This document shows positions 5,358 through 11,545 of a stretch of DNA of 32,368 nt, one piece after another (the stretch's first letter is position 1; each line of letters opens with the position of its first letter). Below the pieces are notes generated by a model that saw only the letters and a list, made by a program, of their open reading frames with translations, searched no databases and was not told the DNA's origin. Origin of the DNA: a virus. The position numbers and the translations under genes were made by a program. Location: positions 1-32,368 of the IMG/VR virus record IMGVR_UViG_3300032315_001010; one strand, given 5' to 3'.

Positions 5358-6532
5358 CGCGGATCAAGCTGCCCTATTACGTTGTAAGGAATGGGCGCGG
5401 CTATTTTGAGATCGGGAAAGAGCGGGCGAAGGATACCGGCCTGCTGGCGAGCGAGCCTCTGGGCGAGGATGGGCCAGAGGCATGGAGGCGAGCGCGGGCC
5501 AGCTATGAGGCGTACCTCGCCGCCCGCGATCCAAACAGCAAGCGACGGCTGAACGGCTACCCGCCAGGATCACTCGGCGCTGCCTACACGCTCTGGCGTG
5601 GAACGCCTGACTGGAAGGAAAAGGCCGCACGCACGCGCGAGGAATACGAACGCGCATGGGACGATCACATTGATCCGAACTTCGGGAAGCGGCCAATCAA
5701 CAAAATCACGGTTGCGGATTCGGAAGCTTTTCATCGCAGGCTTCAACGGGACATTTCGGCATCCGACGCGCACCGCACCCTGAAGATATGGCGGGCGCTT
5801 CTGAACATGCTGGCGAAGAAACACCTGATTGCCCGCGCGCCCATCGGGGCTGTGACTAACCCAATGCCCAAAGGACGGGGCCAGTTCTGGCTGGCGTCCG
5901 AGGTCGCGCGCCTGCTGCGTGCCGCCCACCTGCTGCACCGCTTCACGAAGGACGACAAATGGCAGGCTATGGGGCTGCTGGTCTGGCTGGGATGGGAAAC
6001 CGCCCTTTCGCCGGCTGACTGCCGCACCCTGACGCTTGCCATGCTGAAGCGCGATCGGTCGGGCTGGTATGTGGAACGCGAGCGGACCAAGACCGGCGCC
6101 GCAGCCAAGCCGCCTATCAGCGACACTCTGGCGGATGCCCTGAGCGCCTACGCTACGCGCGGCGGTCGGACACCGCTGCCCTCCGCGAACCTGTTCCACA
6201 ACTCGGCAGGCGATCCGATGGACCGCTTTTACATGGCCGACAATTTCAGGGATCTGCGCCGCGTTGCGTTCGGCAAGGGCGAGATCAGACAGTTCATGGA
6301 TATTCGCCGGTCAGCCAACCTTGAGGCCGATCTGGGCGGCGCCAGTGCGCAGGACCGCGCGGCGGTCATGGCGAACGCGCTGGACAAGAACAAGTCTCTG
6401 GACGCCGTCTATACGCCCGTCACCGTCGCACGCGCCAGGAAGGCTCAGGAGGCCCGTGGAGCGGGTCGTGCGCTGCTGGCGCAGGAGCTTGGACGGGCCA
6501 AGAGTCGGAAACCTCCCGCAGGGGGAGTTTGA
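5354..6532 (+). CDS. int: Phage integrase (tyrosine recombinase) with altered active-site boxes
   Basis: This 392-residue site-specific recombinase has a SAM-like core-binding region (about residues 70-165) and a C-terminal catalytic domain. The nucleophile Tyr353 is in DAVYTPV, Lys246 is in the beta-hairpin RTKTG, and Arg318 of box II is in MDIRRSA. The usual box II His is Met315, and box I reads ETALSPADCRTL with Ser219 where Arg is normal. Both changes are real in the sequence. Relatives that lack box I Arg occur in some bacterial integrase families, so activity is not excluded. The gene ends 46 bases before a tRNA-derived attP core, as expected for int. A weak CTCCC/GGGAG hairpin with TTT overlaps its stop. 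It is co-transcribed with the small-gene operon. Confidence 0.85.
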   Translation: MTRIKLPYYVVRNGRGYFEIGKERAKDTGLLASEPLGEDGPEAWRRARASYEAYLAARDPNSKRRLNGYPPGSLGAAYTLWRGTPDWKEKAARTREEYERAWDDHIDPNFGKRPINKITVADSEAFHRRLQRDISASDAHRTLKIWRALLNMLAKKHLIARAPIGAVTNPMPKGRGQFWLASEVARLLRAAHLLHRFTKDDKWQAMGLLVWLGWETALSPADCRTLTLAMLKRDRSGWYVERERTKTGAAAKPPISDTLADALSAYATRGGRTPLPSANLFHNSAGDPMDRFYMADNFRDLRRVAFGKGEIRQFMDIRRSANLEADLGGASAQDRAAVMANALDKNKSLDAVYTPVTVARARKAQEARGAGRALLAQELGRAKSRKPPAGGV

Positions 6533-6546
6533 ACCGTGTTTGAATT
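6525..6546. repeat. Candidate integrase arm-type sites, left side of attP
   Basis: GAGTTTGAACC (6525-6535) is followed directly, one helical turn on, by GTGTTTGAATT (6536-6546). The exact first motif recurs at 6697-6707 beyond the tRNA core. Repeats spaced by about 11 bp on both sides of attP fit integrase N-terminal arm-binding sites. The first copy overlaps the int stop codon. Confidence 0.45.
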
Positions 6547-6578
6547 TCCCGCGATGTGCGAGCTAAGTCCTTGTAAAG

Positions 6579-6628
6579 TGGCGATCCCGGCAGGACTTGA
6601 ACCTGCAACCACCCGCTTAGAAGGCGGG
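6579..6628 (-). other. attP: attP core: 3' half of tRNA-Arg(TCT)
   Basis: Read on the minus strand, this is the 3' half of a tRNA. It has an anticodon stem CCCGC/GCGGG with loop CTTCTAA (anticodon TCT, Arg), a 5-base variable loop, a T-arm GCAGG-TTCAAGT-CCTGC, a 3' acceptor strand CGGGATC, discriminator G and CCA (6581-6579). No D-arm or 5' acceptor strand lies on the expected side (above 6629), so this is not a whole tRNA gene. It is the segment a temperate phage carries to restore a host tRNA after integration. It lies next to int, with phage genes on both sides, which identifies attP rather than a prophage end. Confidence 0.88.
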
Positions 6629-6696
6629 GCATTACGTAACGTCAACAAGGTCAATTCAGACATTTCAGGCGTGAACGGGCGGGCAACAGCCAGTCA

Positions 6697-6707
6697 GAGT
6701 TTGAACC
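6697..6707. repeat. Candidate integrase arm-type site, right side of attP
   Basis: This is an exact copy of GAGTTTGAACC, also found at 6525-6535 on the other side of the tRNA core. Nothing else gene-like is seen between 6629 and 6709, apart from the palindrome TTACGTAA at 6632-6639. An integrase or host-factor binding role is inferred. Confidence 0.4.
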
Positions 6708-6709
6708 CC

Positions 6710-6793
6710 TCAAAGCCGGTCAATCACCACAGCGAACCAGACCAGCGCGCTAAAGCTGGAGATGACCAGCAACAGCGTCTTGAGAAACGGCAT
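6710..6793 (-). CDS. Small single-helix membrane peptide at the end of the lysis block
   Basis: This 27-residue peptide starts at ATG 6793, which has GAGGT about 4 bases upstream; the site overlaps the stop of the preceding gene. After MPFLKT comes one hydrophobic segment to about residue 23, then DRL. The strong ribosome site and tight coupling favour a real gene. Such short peptides in lysis cassettes may act as holin partners or pinholin-like peptides; this is inference. Confidence 0.55.
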   Translation of the reverse strand: MPFLKTLLLVISSFSALVWFAVVIDRL

Positions 6794-6798
6794 GTACC

Positions 6799-7011
6799 TC
6801 ATTGGCGCACATGCACGCGGATGACCCGTTCGGGATACCAGCGCGAGCCCGCCTCAACCATGCATTGCCCGTCGCGGTAGTCCGCACGCAGGCCGCTCTC
6901 AGCCCACCGCGTTGCGCAGTCTTGCGCATGACCAGCGACAAACACGCACGCGCCAACAGCCCCGGCAATCGCGACGGCCGAGGCCGCCAGGACTGCCGGG
7001 GATAGGGTCAC
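6799..7011 (-). CDS. Small exported or membrane-anchored protein in the lysis block
   Basis: This 70-residue protein starts with GTG 7011, overlapping the end of the holin candidate by a few bases. Residues 4-27 are a hydrophobic Ala/Val/Gly signal or anchor. The remaining 40 residues are polar, with two further cysteines (HAQDCATRW, DGQCMVEAG) that could form a disulphide in the periplasm. GAVGAC resembles a weak lipobox, so a small lipoprotein is an alternative. No family was recognised. Confidence 0.6.
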   Translation of the reverse strand: MTLSPAVLAASAVAIAGAVGACVFVAGHAQDCATRWAESGLRADYRDGQCMVEAGSRWYPERVIRVHVRQ

Positions 7012-7012
7012 A

Positions 7013-7213
7013 CTAGAGGGCGTTGTTGTTCCGGCGAAAGAAGCGCCAGCCGATGATGCCGAACGTGCCGGCCGCGATGAACGGCACCACGTCCTTCAGC
7101 AGCGGGATGGGAACGCCACCGCTCCAGATCCAGCCCAGATACGCCAGAGCGACGACACCCACCACGTCAAGCAGGGTGTCGAAGTCAGGCACGGTTACAG
7201 TCTTTGCAGCCAT
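7013..7213 (-). CDS. Holin candidate, two membrane helices
   Basis: This 66-residue protein starts at ATG 7213 behind a strong GGAGGGACT ribosome site. It has two predicted membrane helices (about residues 14-33 and 42-59) and a short basic tail (WRFFRRNNNAL). That is the topology of class II holins, with both ends in the cytoplasm. It lies in the same transcript as the spanins and lysozyme. No holin family was matched by eye, so the function rests on size, topology and position. Confidence 0.6.
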   Translation of the reverse strand: MAAKTVTVPDFDTLLDVVGVVALAYLGWIWSGGVPIPLLKDVVPFIAAGTFGIIGWRFFRRNNNAL

Positions 7214-7243
7214 TGTAGTCCCTCCTAATGCGCCGAGGCGCGG

Positions 7244-7507
7244 TTAAATCAGGCACCCAGCGTCAAGCCATTGCTGCGCGTTGTTGCGAACGTATCGGCG
7301 TGAAAACTCGTCCAGCGTGTTGTAGATTTCGGGCGAGACTTCCTGCGGGGTCTGGCCCCGGCAGAATTCCAGCTTCAACGCGGCGGCATTGTCTTCAAGA
7401 GGTTTGACCGCCTCGCGCACTTCGGTTGAGGACGCGCTGGATTTCGTCTGGCAACTTGTCAAAAGTGGGAGCAGGAGTGCTATCGTCGCGAGCCTGAATA
7501 GCTGCAT
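7244..7507 (-). CDS. Rz1-like outer-membrane spanin lipoprotein
   Basis: This 87-residue protein has a signal peptide and lipobox LLTSC, with lipidated Cys19. The mature part is mostly helical and ends with two cysteines (FCRGQ, DAGCLI). Its start lies inside the Rz-like gene in another frame (113 bases shared), the overlapping arrangement typical of Rz/Rz1 pairs. It would link the outer membrane to the i-spanin and fuse the membranes in the last step of lysis. Unlike lambda Rz1 it is not Pro-rich, so identification rests on lipobox plus overlap. Confidence 0.7.
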   Translation of the reverse strand: MQLFRLATIALLLPLLTSCQTKSSASSTEVREAVKPLEDNAAALKLEFCRGQTPQEVSPEIYNTLDEFSRRYVRNNAQQWLDAGCLI

Positions 7508-7730
7508 CGGAATTTCCTCGTTCTTCGGTGATGATCTCTGCGCTACGCGTGGTGACTGCTTCGCGGGCTTGGGCTTGCTTGACTGCTGACGCCTCGCGCT
7601 CGGCTTTTCGACCGGCGTCCTTCAGGTGCCGCTTGACCGCCTCCCATCCGAGAAGCGCCACGAGCAGCGCCGCGATCCAGCGGGCCAACGGGTTGTCGGT
7701 GAAATACTTCCAGACGGTGTCGAACGTCAT
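7395..7730 (-). CDS. Rz-like inner-membrane spanin
   Basis: This 111-residue protein has an N-terminal membrane segment (about residues 17-30, WIAALLVALLGWEAV). A long charged helix (residues about 32-80, KDAGRKAEREASAVKQ) is typical of the periplasmic coiled coil of i-spanins. A short C-terminal domain contains DKLPDEIQRVLNR. The Rz1-like lipoprotein gene starts inside it in another frame. It lies 9 bases after the lysozyme gene. The assignment as i-spanin is strong by topology, overlap and neighbours. Confidence 0.72.
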   Translation of the reverse strand: MTFDTVWKYFTDNPLARWIAALLVALLGWEAVKRHLKDAGRKAEREASAVKQAQAREAVTTRSAEIITEERGNSDAAIQARDDSTPAPTFDKLPDEIQRVLNRSARGGQTS

Positions 7731-7739
7731 TCCATTCCC

Positions 7740-8939
7740 CTATTTCAACAAAGTCGTGGCTTCGATCATGCCCTTGGTCATAACCTTCGTGCCGCGCTTG
7801 CGTGTCAGCCAGCCGATGACGGCGACGACTGCGGTAGCAGCCAGCGCGATGACGACAGGGTCGCGGCTGAGATCGAAAAAGATCGCACCAACAGCCGTAC
7901 CGACGCCGAGGCGAACCGTCAGGATTTGCACAACGGAGCCGACGCCAACGATCACCATCCCGATGCCGCGCTGGCTTTCGGACATGTTCTTCGCGCCGTT
8001 CTCTGGCGCGACTTCGCCGTAAGGGATTGATCGAACGTCAACGCTTTTCGGCGCGATGATGACAGGCGCTGGAGGCCGCAGCGCAGGCAGGGCAACCGGC
8101 GGTGACGGAGGCTGGGGGGCCGGGGTCGTCACCGCCGGCCCTGCAACAGCGGGACCACTCGGCTGCACAGGAGGGGGAGCAGAGACAACCGGAGGCAAGT
8201 TGGGCGGGGGGGCCTTTGCCTCCGGTAGCTCCGCTTCGCCTGGCGCTTCAGCGGCGACAGGCTCAGTTTTCGCGATCACTTCGGACCACGGTTTTTTGAG
8301 GATGTGCGAGGTGTCAGGCGGGCGCGATGTGTCGAGCCGCGCACGCATGAGGGTATCCTCGAGCGACGTGCTTTCGTTCGGATCAATGTGACCGGCTTCG
8401 GTAATTTCCAGCTTGATCACCGAAACGCTGCACGCGTTCTCCCACGGGAGATCGGAGAACAGGCAAGCCTCGGCCAGCCTTCTCCGGTAGAGCCCTTTCA
8501 ACGGCTTGCCCGCCGCGCGGCAATTGCGCGGGAATTGCAGCAGCGCCGATCCATACGAACCCGGCGTCATCACCTTATTCGCGTCAGTCACCCCGCCGTT
8601 GAGGCAGGCTTTCAAGCTCTTCGGGACATACCCCAGGTTGAACGCCAACGATGACAGCGCGTCGAATTCCCCCTGTGTCAGCGGCACCGTGATCTGGTCA
8701 CGGACGATCTGCGCATGTCGCGCAACGTCCTCGTCCAGCAGCGCGTCGGCCTCTGACAGCGTGATGCGCTTCCCCACGACAGCAACAGGCCCGGTCCTGC
8801 CGTAGCCAATGGTCGGGATGCCGATGGGGTCGAGGTAGCCGACGAGGCTTAACCCCTCGAAATGCCGGATAAGGTCTAGCGCGGCCTTCGACGGGTACAG
8901 CTCACTCGGCGGCCTGCGGCGCAGAATTTCGATTGCCAT
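7740..8939 (-). CDS. GH24 lysozyme (endolysin) with Pro-rich linker and C-terminal membrane domain
   Basis: This peptidoglycan-degrading muramidase has the T4-lysozyme catalytic triad Glu28 (HFEG), Asp37 (YLDP) and Thr43 (IPTIGYG). Spacings of 9 and 6 residues match T4 lysozyme. The lysozyme domain spans about residues 15-175. A Pro/Ala-rich linker (about 225-305) follows, then two hydrophobic segments (about 325-356 and 361-378) and a basic end (LTRKRGTK). At 399 residues it is more than twice the usual endolysin length. ATG 8939 has GGAGGA about 7 bases upstream; upstream codons in the same frame belong to the overlapping gene. The fused membrane domain suggests a tethered or holin-fused endolysin. 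No N-terminal signal is visible. Confidence 0.9.
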   Translation of the reverse strand: MAIEILRRRPPSELYPSKAALDLIRHFEGLSLVGYLDPIGIPTIGYGRTGPVAVVGKRITLSEADALLDEDVARHAQIVRDQITVPLTQGEFDALSSLAFNLGYVPKSLKACLNGGVTDANKVMTPGSYGSALLQFPRNCRAAGKPLKGLYRRRLAEACLFSDLPWENACSVSVIKLEITEAGHIDPNESTSLEDTLMRARLDTSRPPDTSHILKKPWSEVIAKTEPVAAEAPGEAELPEAKAPPPNLPPVVSAPPPVQPSGPAVAGPAVTTPAPQPPSPPVALPALRPPAPVIIAPKSVDVRSIPYGEVAPENGAKNMSESQRGIGMVIVGVGSVVQILTVRLGVGTAVGAIFFDLSRDPVVIALAATAVVAVIGWLTRKRGTKVMTKGMIEATTLLK

Positions 8940-9960
8940 TGTCGTCCTCCGAGAGATCGGCCTTGGTTTCGGTGCGTGCTTTGCGTAAGTCCTCGATGAG
9001 ACGGCGGCGTGATGTCGTGCGCCCGCCCTTCGATCCGTTGTCTTGCGCCTTGCGCCTGCGAGCGTCCGCGAGGTGCATCTTGTAAAGCGCGTGAGGCATG
9101 AAGATGCAGATCGTGTCGCCCACCATGATCCAGAAGGCGAGGAACAGGACGCCAGCGACGTAAATCCACCAATCGTCAGGGTTCGGGTTCCACGTGAACA
9201 GTTGAGCGATGCCGACGAACAGCGGCGCCCACTTCTCGGTCGTGGCGATTTCCTGCGTGGCTTCCGTCTGCGCTGCACCGCCAGAGACGGTCAAATCCGT
9301 GATGCGCTTGTCGATTTCTGCAATGGCAGACCGCGCATTGTCGCGCTCGATCTTCTGGTCCTTGCGGTATTCATCCGCGAGGTCGTCATTGTCCAGGCCG
9401 TCGCCCGTGATCTTCTCGATGCTGGATTGCAGGTTCGTGAGCTGATTGTCCCGCGTTTCCTGAATGCCCCGTTTTTGTTCTTTGAGCTCGGCAATGACCT
9501 GGTCGTTGGACTTCGCGGCAACGTCTGCCGTCTGCTCAACGGCAATCGCATTGGACCGCTTGCCCTCAAGCGCCTTCAGGCCGAAGCCGAGCGCGTGAGA
9601 CACAACCAGCAGCGTAACGACTACGCCGATCACTTTGATCCACGCAGCCTCGTGATCCATGCCGAGCGATTTCAGCTTGACCGTGAAGACGAGAAACAGC
9701 GCGGCGAACAGCCGGAACATCCAGCCGATATGCATGAAAAGGTCAGGGTCTACGCCTGAGTTTTCCCCAAGGCCGCGGCTGAAATAGCCGTCCATTTGCA
9801 GGAAGCTGAAGAAGATCACGCCGACAATCAGCCAGCCAAGGATCAGCGCCCACGAGCCAATGACCCACTCTGCGGCTTCGTCCTTGGCCCACCGGCCAGC
9901 AGACGCCCACTCCGCTTTCGTGGGGGCTCTCAACGGCCCAGCCCTTGGAACTCGGCCCAT
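8902..9960 (-). CDS. Large membrane protein with a periplasmic or cytoplasmic coiled coil
   Basis: This 352-residue protein has three predicted membrane helices in the first half (about 30-55, 77-95, 108-130). A long charged, coiled-coil-like segment (about 145-245) follows, then a further helix or two near 265-300, and a strongly basic C-terminus (ARRRKAQ, RTTSRRRLIEDLRK). An upstream in-frame start at 10014 exists, but ATG 9960 better fits the overlap with the preceding gene. It overlaps the lysozyme start by 38 bases, so the two are co-expressed. No family was recognised; lysis control, DNA entry or host membrane modification are all possible. Confidence 0.7.
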   Translation of the reverse strand: MGRVPRAGPLRAPTKAEWASAGRWAKDEAAEWVIGSWALILGWLIVGVIFFSFLQMDGYFSRGLGENSGVDPDLFMHIGWMFRLFAALFLVFTVKLKSLGMDHEAAWIKVIGVVVTLLVVSHALGFGLKALEGKRSNAIAVEQTADVAAKSNDQVIAELKEQKRGIQETRDNQLTNLQSSIEKITGDGLDNDDLADEYRKDQKIERDNARSAIAEIDKRITDLTVSGGAAQTEATQEIATTEKWAPLFVGIAQLFTWNPNPDDWWIYVAGVLFLAFWIMVGDTICIFMPHALYKMHLADARRRKAQDNGSKGGRTTSRRRLIEDLRKARTETKADLSEDDNGNRNSAPQAAE

Positions 9961-10337
9961 CTCTCGAGGCCGAGTTGCATCACCGCGAAACAGCCGACCG
10001 CCATAAGAACCCATCCGGCGACGGGGATGCGCGACCAGCCGGAAATCTTCTGCGTGTCCTGCACCTGCGCGATTTCACGCTTGTGGACTGACAGGTCAGC
10101 ACGCAGATGCTCAATGGCTTCGATGAGCTTCTGAAGGCTGTGACGCACTTCCTGGCTGTCGGCTGACAAGGACGCAAATTTCGTCCGCATCTCGGTTTCG
10201 ATCGATGTCACCTTGGCTGCGATCTGTTCCACATCCTCACCATTGGCTTTGCGTTTCCGCAGTTGCTCGACGTCCTCCCCAAGCTCACGCAATTCACGCT
10301 TGAGCGCCTTGAAGCGCTCATTGAAATCTTCATCCAT
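9930..10337 (-). CDS. Coiled-coil protein with a C-terminal membrane anchor
   Basis: This 135-residue protein has two heptad-rich helices (about residues 5-30 and 37-95) and one membrane segment (about 105-122). That makes it a tail-anchored or bitopic protein with the coiled coil on one side. The start ATG 10337 has GGGAC a few bases upstream. It overlaps the start of the large membrane protein by 31 bases, so the pair may form a complex. No family was recognised. A spanin-like or membrane-sensing role is speculative. Confidence 0.68.
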   Translation of the reverse strand: MDEDFNERFKALKRELRELGEDVEQLRKRKANGEDVEQIAAKVTSIETEMRTKFASLSADSQEVRHSLQKLIEAIEHLRADLSVHKREIAQVQDTQKISGWSRIPVAGWVLMAVGCFAVMQLGLERWAEFQGLGR

Positions 10338-10359
10338 TGTCCCAGCCCCTCAGGTTGCG

Positions 10360-10821
10360 TCAGGCTTCGAGCCAACGGCCCAGCGTCTGCCGGCGCTCGA
10401 GGTCTTGCAGTTCCGCCTGCTCGCCAGCCGTGAGGCCGACAGAGCCGTCCTCATTCGGCTTGATCTCCGGGGCGATGAGATAGTGCCGTAGCTCACGGAG
10501 ACGCTGCGAGAGACGCGCCTTGGCGTCGTCAATCGTCTCGTCTGCGAGCATCAGGTCAGCGAAAAGGTGTTCCGGCTCTGGTGGCAGCAGTTGCGCGGGT
10601 TCGGGTTGTTCTAGCGGCTCGCCAATGACCCCAAGATGCGCAGCCGCCCAGAGATCAGGGGCGCTTTTCTCGGTAACGGCACACCACGTTTGACCATCAG
10701 GCATGTGAATGCGGAGCGAGTTTCGTTCCTCGCCCTCCCAACAGGCAGACACAATTGCCGAGTATCGCGGAGCTACCTCAATTGAGAGATTTGGCTTTGG
10801 CTGGCGCTGCGGGAGTGGCAT
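10360..10821 (-). CDS. Hypothetical phage protein, possibly tail-assembly or chaperone-related
   Basis: This 153-residue soluble protein has an N-terminal strand-rich part (SIEVAPRYSAIVS, then SLRIHMPDGQTWCAVTE), a Pro/Glu linker (QPEPAQLLPPEPEH) and a helical C-terminal half. ATG 10821 has AAGG upstream at a loose distance. It follows the tailspike on the minus strand, across the plus-strand methyltransferase. Small proteins next to tail-fibre genes are often fibre chaperones, but nothing in the sequence proves this. Confidence 0.62.
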   Translation of the reverse strand: MPLPQRQPKPNLSIEVAPRYSAIVSACWEGEERNSLRIHMPDGQTWCAVTEKSAPDLWAAAHLGVIGEPLEQPEPAQLLPPEPEHLFADLMLADETIDDAKARLSQRLRELRHYLIAPEIKPNEDGSVGLTAGEQAELQDLERRQTLGRWLEA

Positions 10822-10849
10822 GATTTGGGCCTTAGTGCTGGAGAGAAGA

Positions 10850-11545
10850 ATGAAGGCGCGTGAAGTCAGATACGGCGATCAGGTTGTGACGCGGGAGATG
10901 GTCGAACGGGTCTGGTGGCCGCAGGAACGCCACCATATGGCGGAGATGATCCCCGTCATTCACGCAATGATGAGAACGGTTCCTGTTGCTTCTTATCCGG
11001 CCCCTACGCTGACAGTTCTTGACGTTGGCGCGCGTGCGGGTCGAGGAGCCATGATGCTGGCCAGCCTTCACCCGCCTACAGACGTCTGGCGCAAGCCGGG
11101 ACTGAAAGTGACCGCGCTTGATAGCGAGGGGAACCAGGCCGACACGGTTGACGACAGCATAGAGTTTCGGGTTGCGAGCCTCTTTGATCTTCCGCCCGAT
11201 GAGCGCTGGGACATCGTCATCTGCTCGCACGTTGTTGAGCACATTCCCGATCCGGCGCCCTTCGTGGCTGAACTGAAACGCCGCGCCCGCATGTTCGCGC
11301 TTGTCTACACGCCTTGGGAAGAATGCAGCCTTATTCCCACTCACCATCGCATTGACCGCGAGACTTTGATGCGAATGCAGCCCGATCATTGGAGCGTCTG
11401 GCCAAGCTGGGGTTGGCGGCATGAACACGATGAAGCGTCCGACTGTCTCATGCAGGTGTTTGACGTGCGCCGCGGCAAGGCTCCAAGCCTGCGGCTTCCC
11501 GGCTTCAACTCAAAGCTCCGCACTGAGAAGCAGCAGGCCGCTTGA
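10850..11545 (+). CDS. Class I SAM-dependent methyltransferase, isolated plus-strand gene
   Basis: This 231-residue protein has SAM-binding motif I VLDVGARAGRG (residues 56-66), an acidic residue at the end of the next strand (ALDSEGN, Asp91) and the post-strand-4 motif DIVICSHVVEHI (121-132). The latter is typical of Methyltransf_11/23-type small-molecule, sugar or lipid enzymes rather than DNA methylases. No DPPY or PCQ motif is present. ATG 10850 has GGAGAGAAG about 5 bases upstream. The gene runs against the surrounding minus-strand block and overlaps the tailspike 3' end by 36 bases. Position next to the receptor-binding gene suggests host surface modification or a lysogenic conversion moron; this is inference. 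Confidence 0.85.
   Translation: MKAREVRYGDQVVTREMVERVWWPQERHHMAEMIPVIHAMMRTVPVASYPAPTLTVLDVGARAGRGAMMLASLHPPTDVWRKPGLKVTALDSEGNQADTVDDSIEFRVASLFDLPPDERWDIVICSHVVEHIPDPAPFVAELKRRARMFALVYTPWEECSLIPTHHRIDRETLMRMQPDHWSVWPSWGWRHEHDEASDCLMQVFDVRRGKAPSLRLPGFNSKLRTEKQQAA

Noticed and set aside
6579-6640. Complete tRNA gene
   Set aside because: Only the anticodon arm, T-arm and 3' acceptor strand are present; there is no D-arm or 5' acceptor strand above 6629.
6536-6880. Plus-strand 114-codon frame across the tRNA fragment
   Set aside because: It translates the reverse strand of the tRNA half (IPAGLEPATTRL), a well-known false protein, and overlaps the lysis genes on the other strand.
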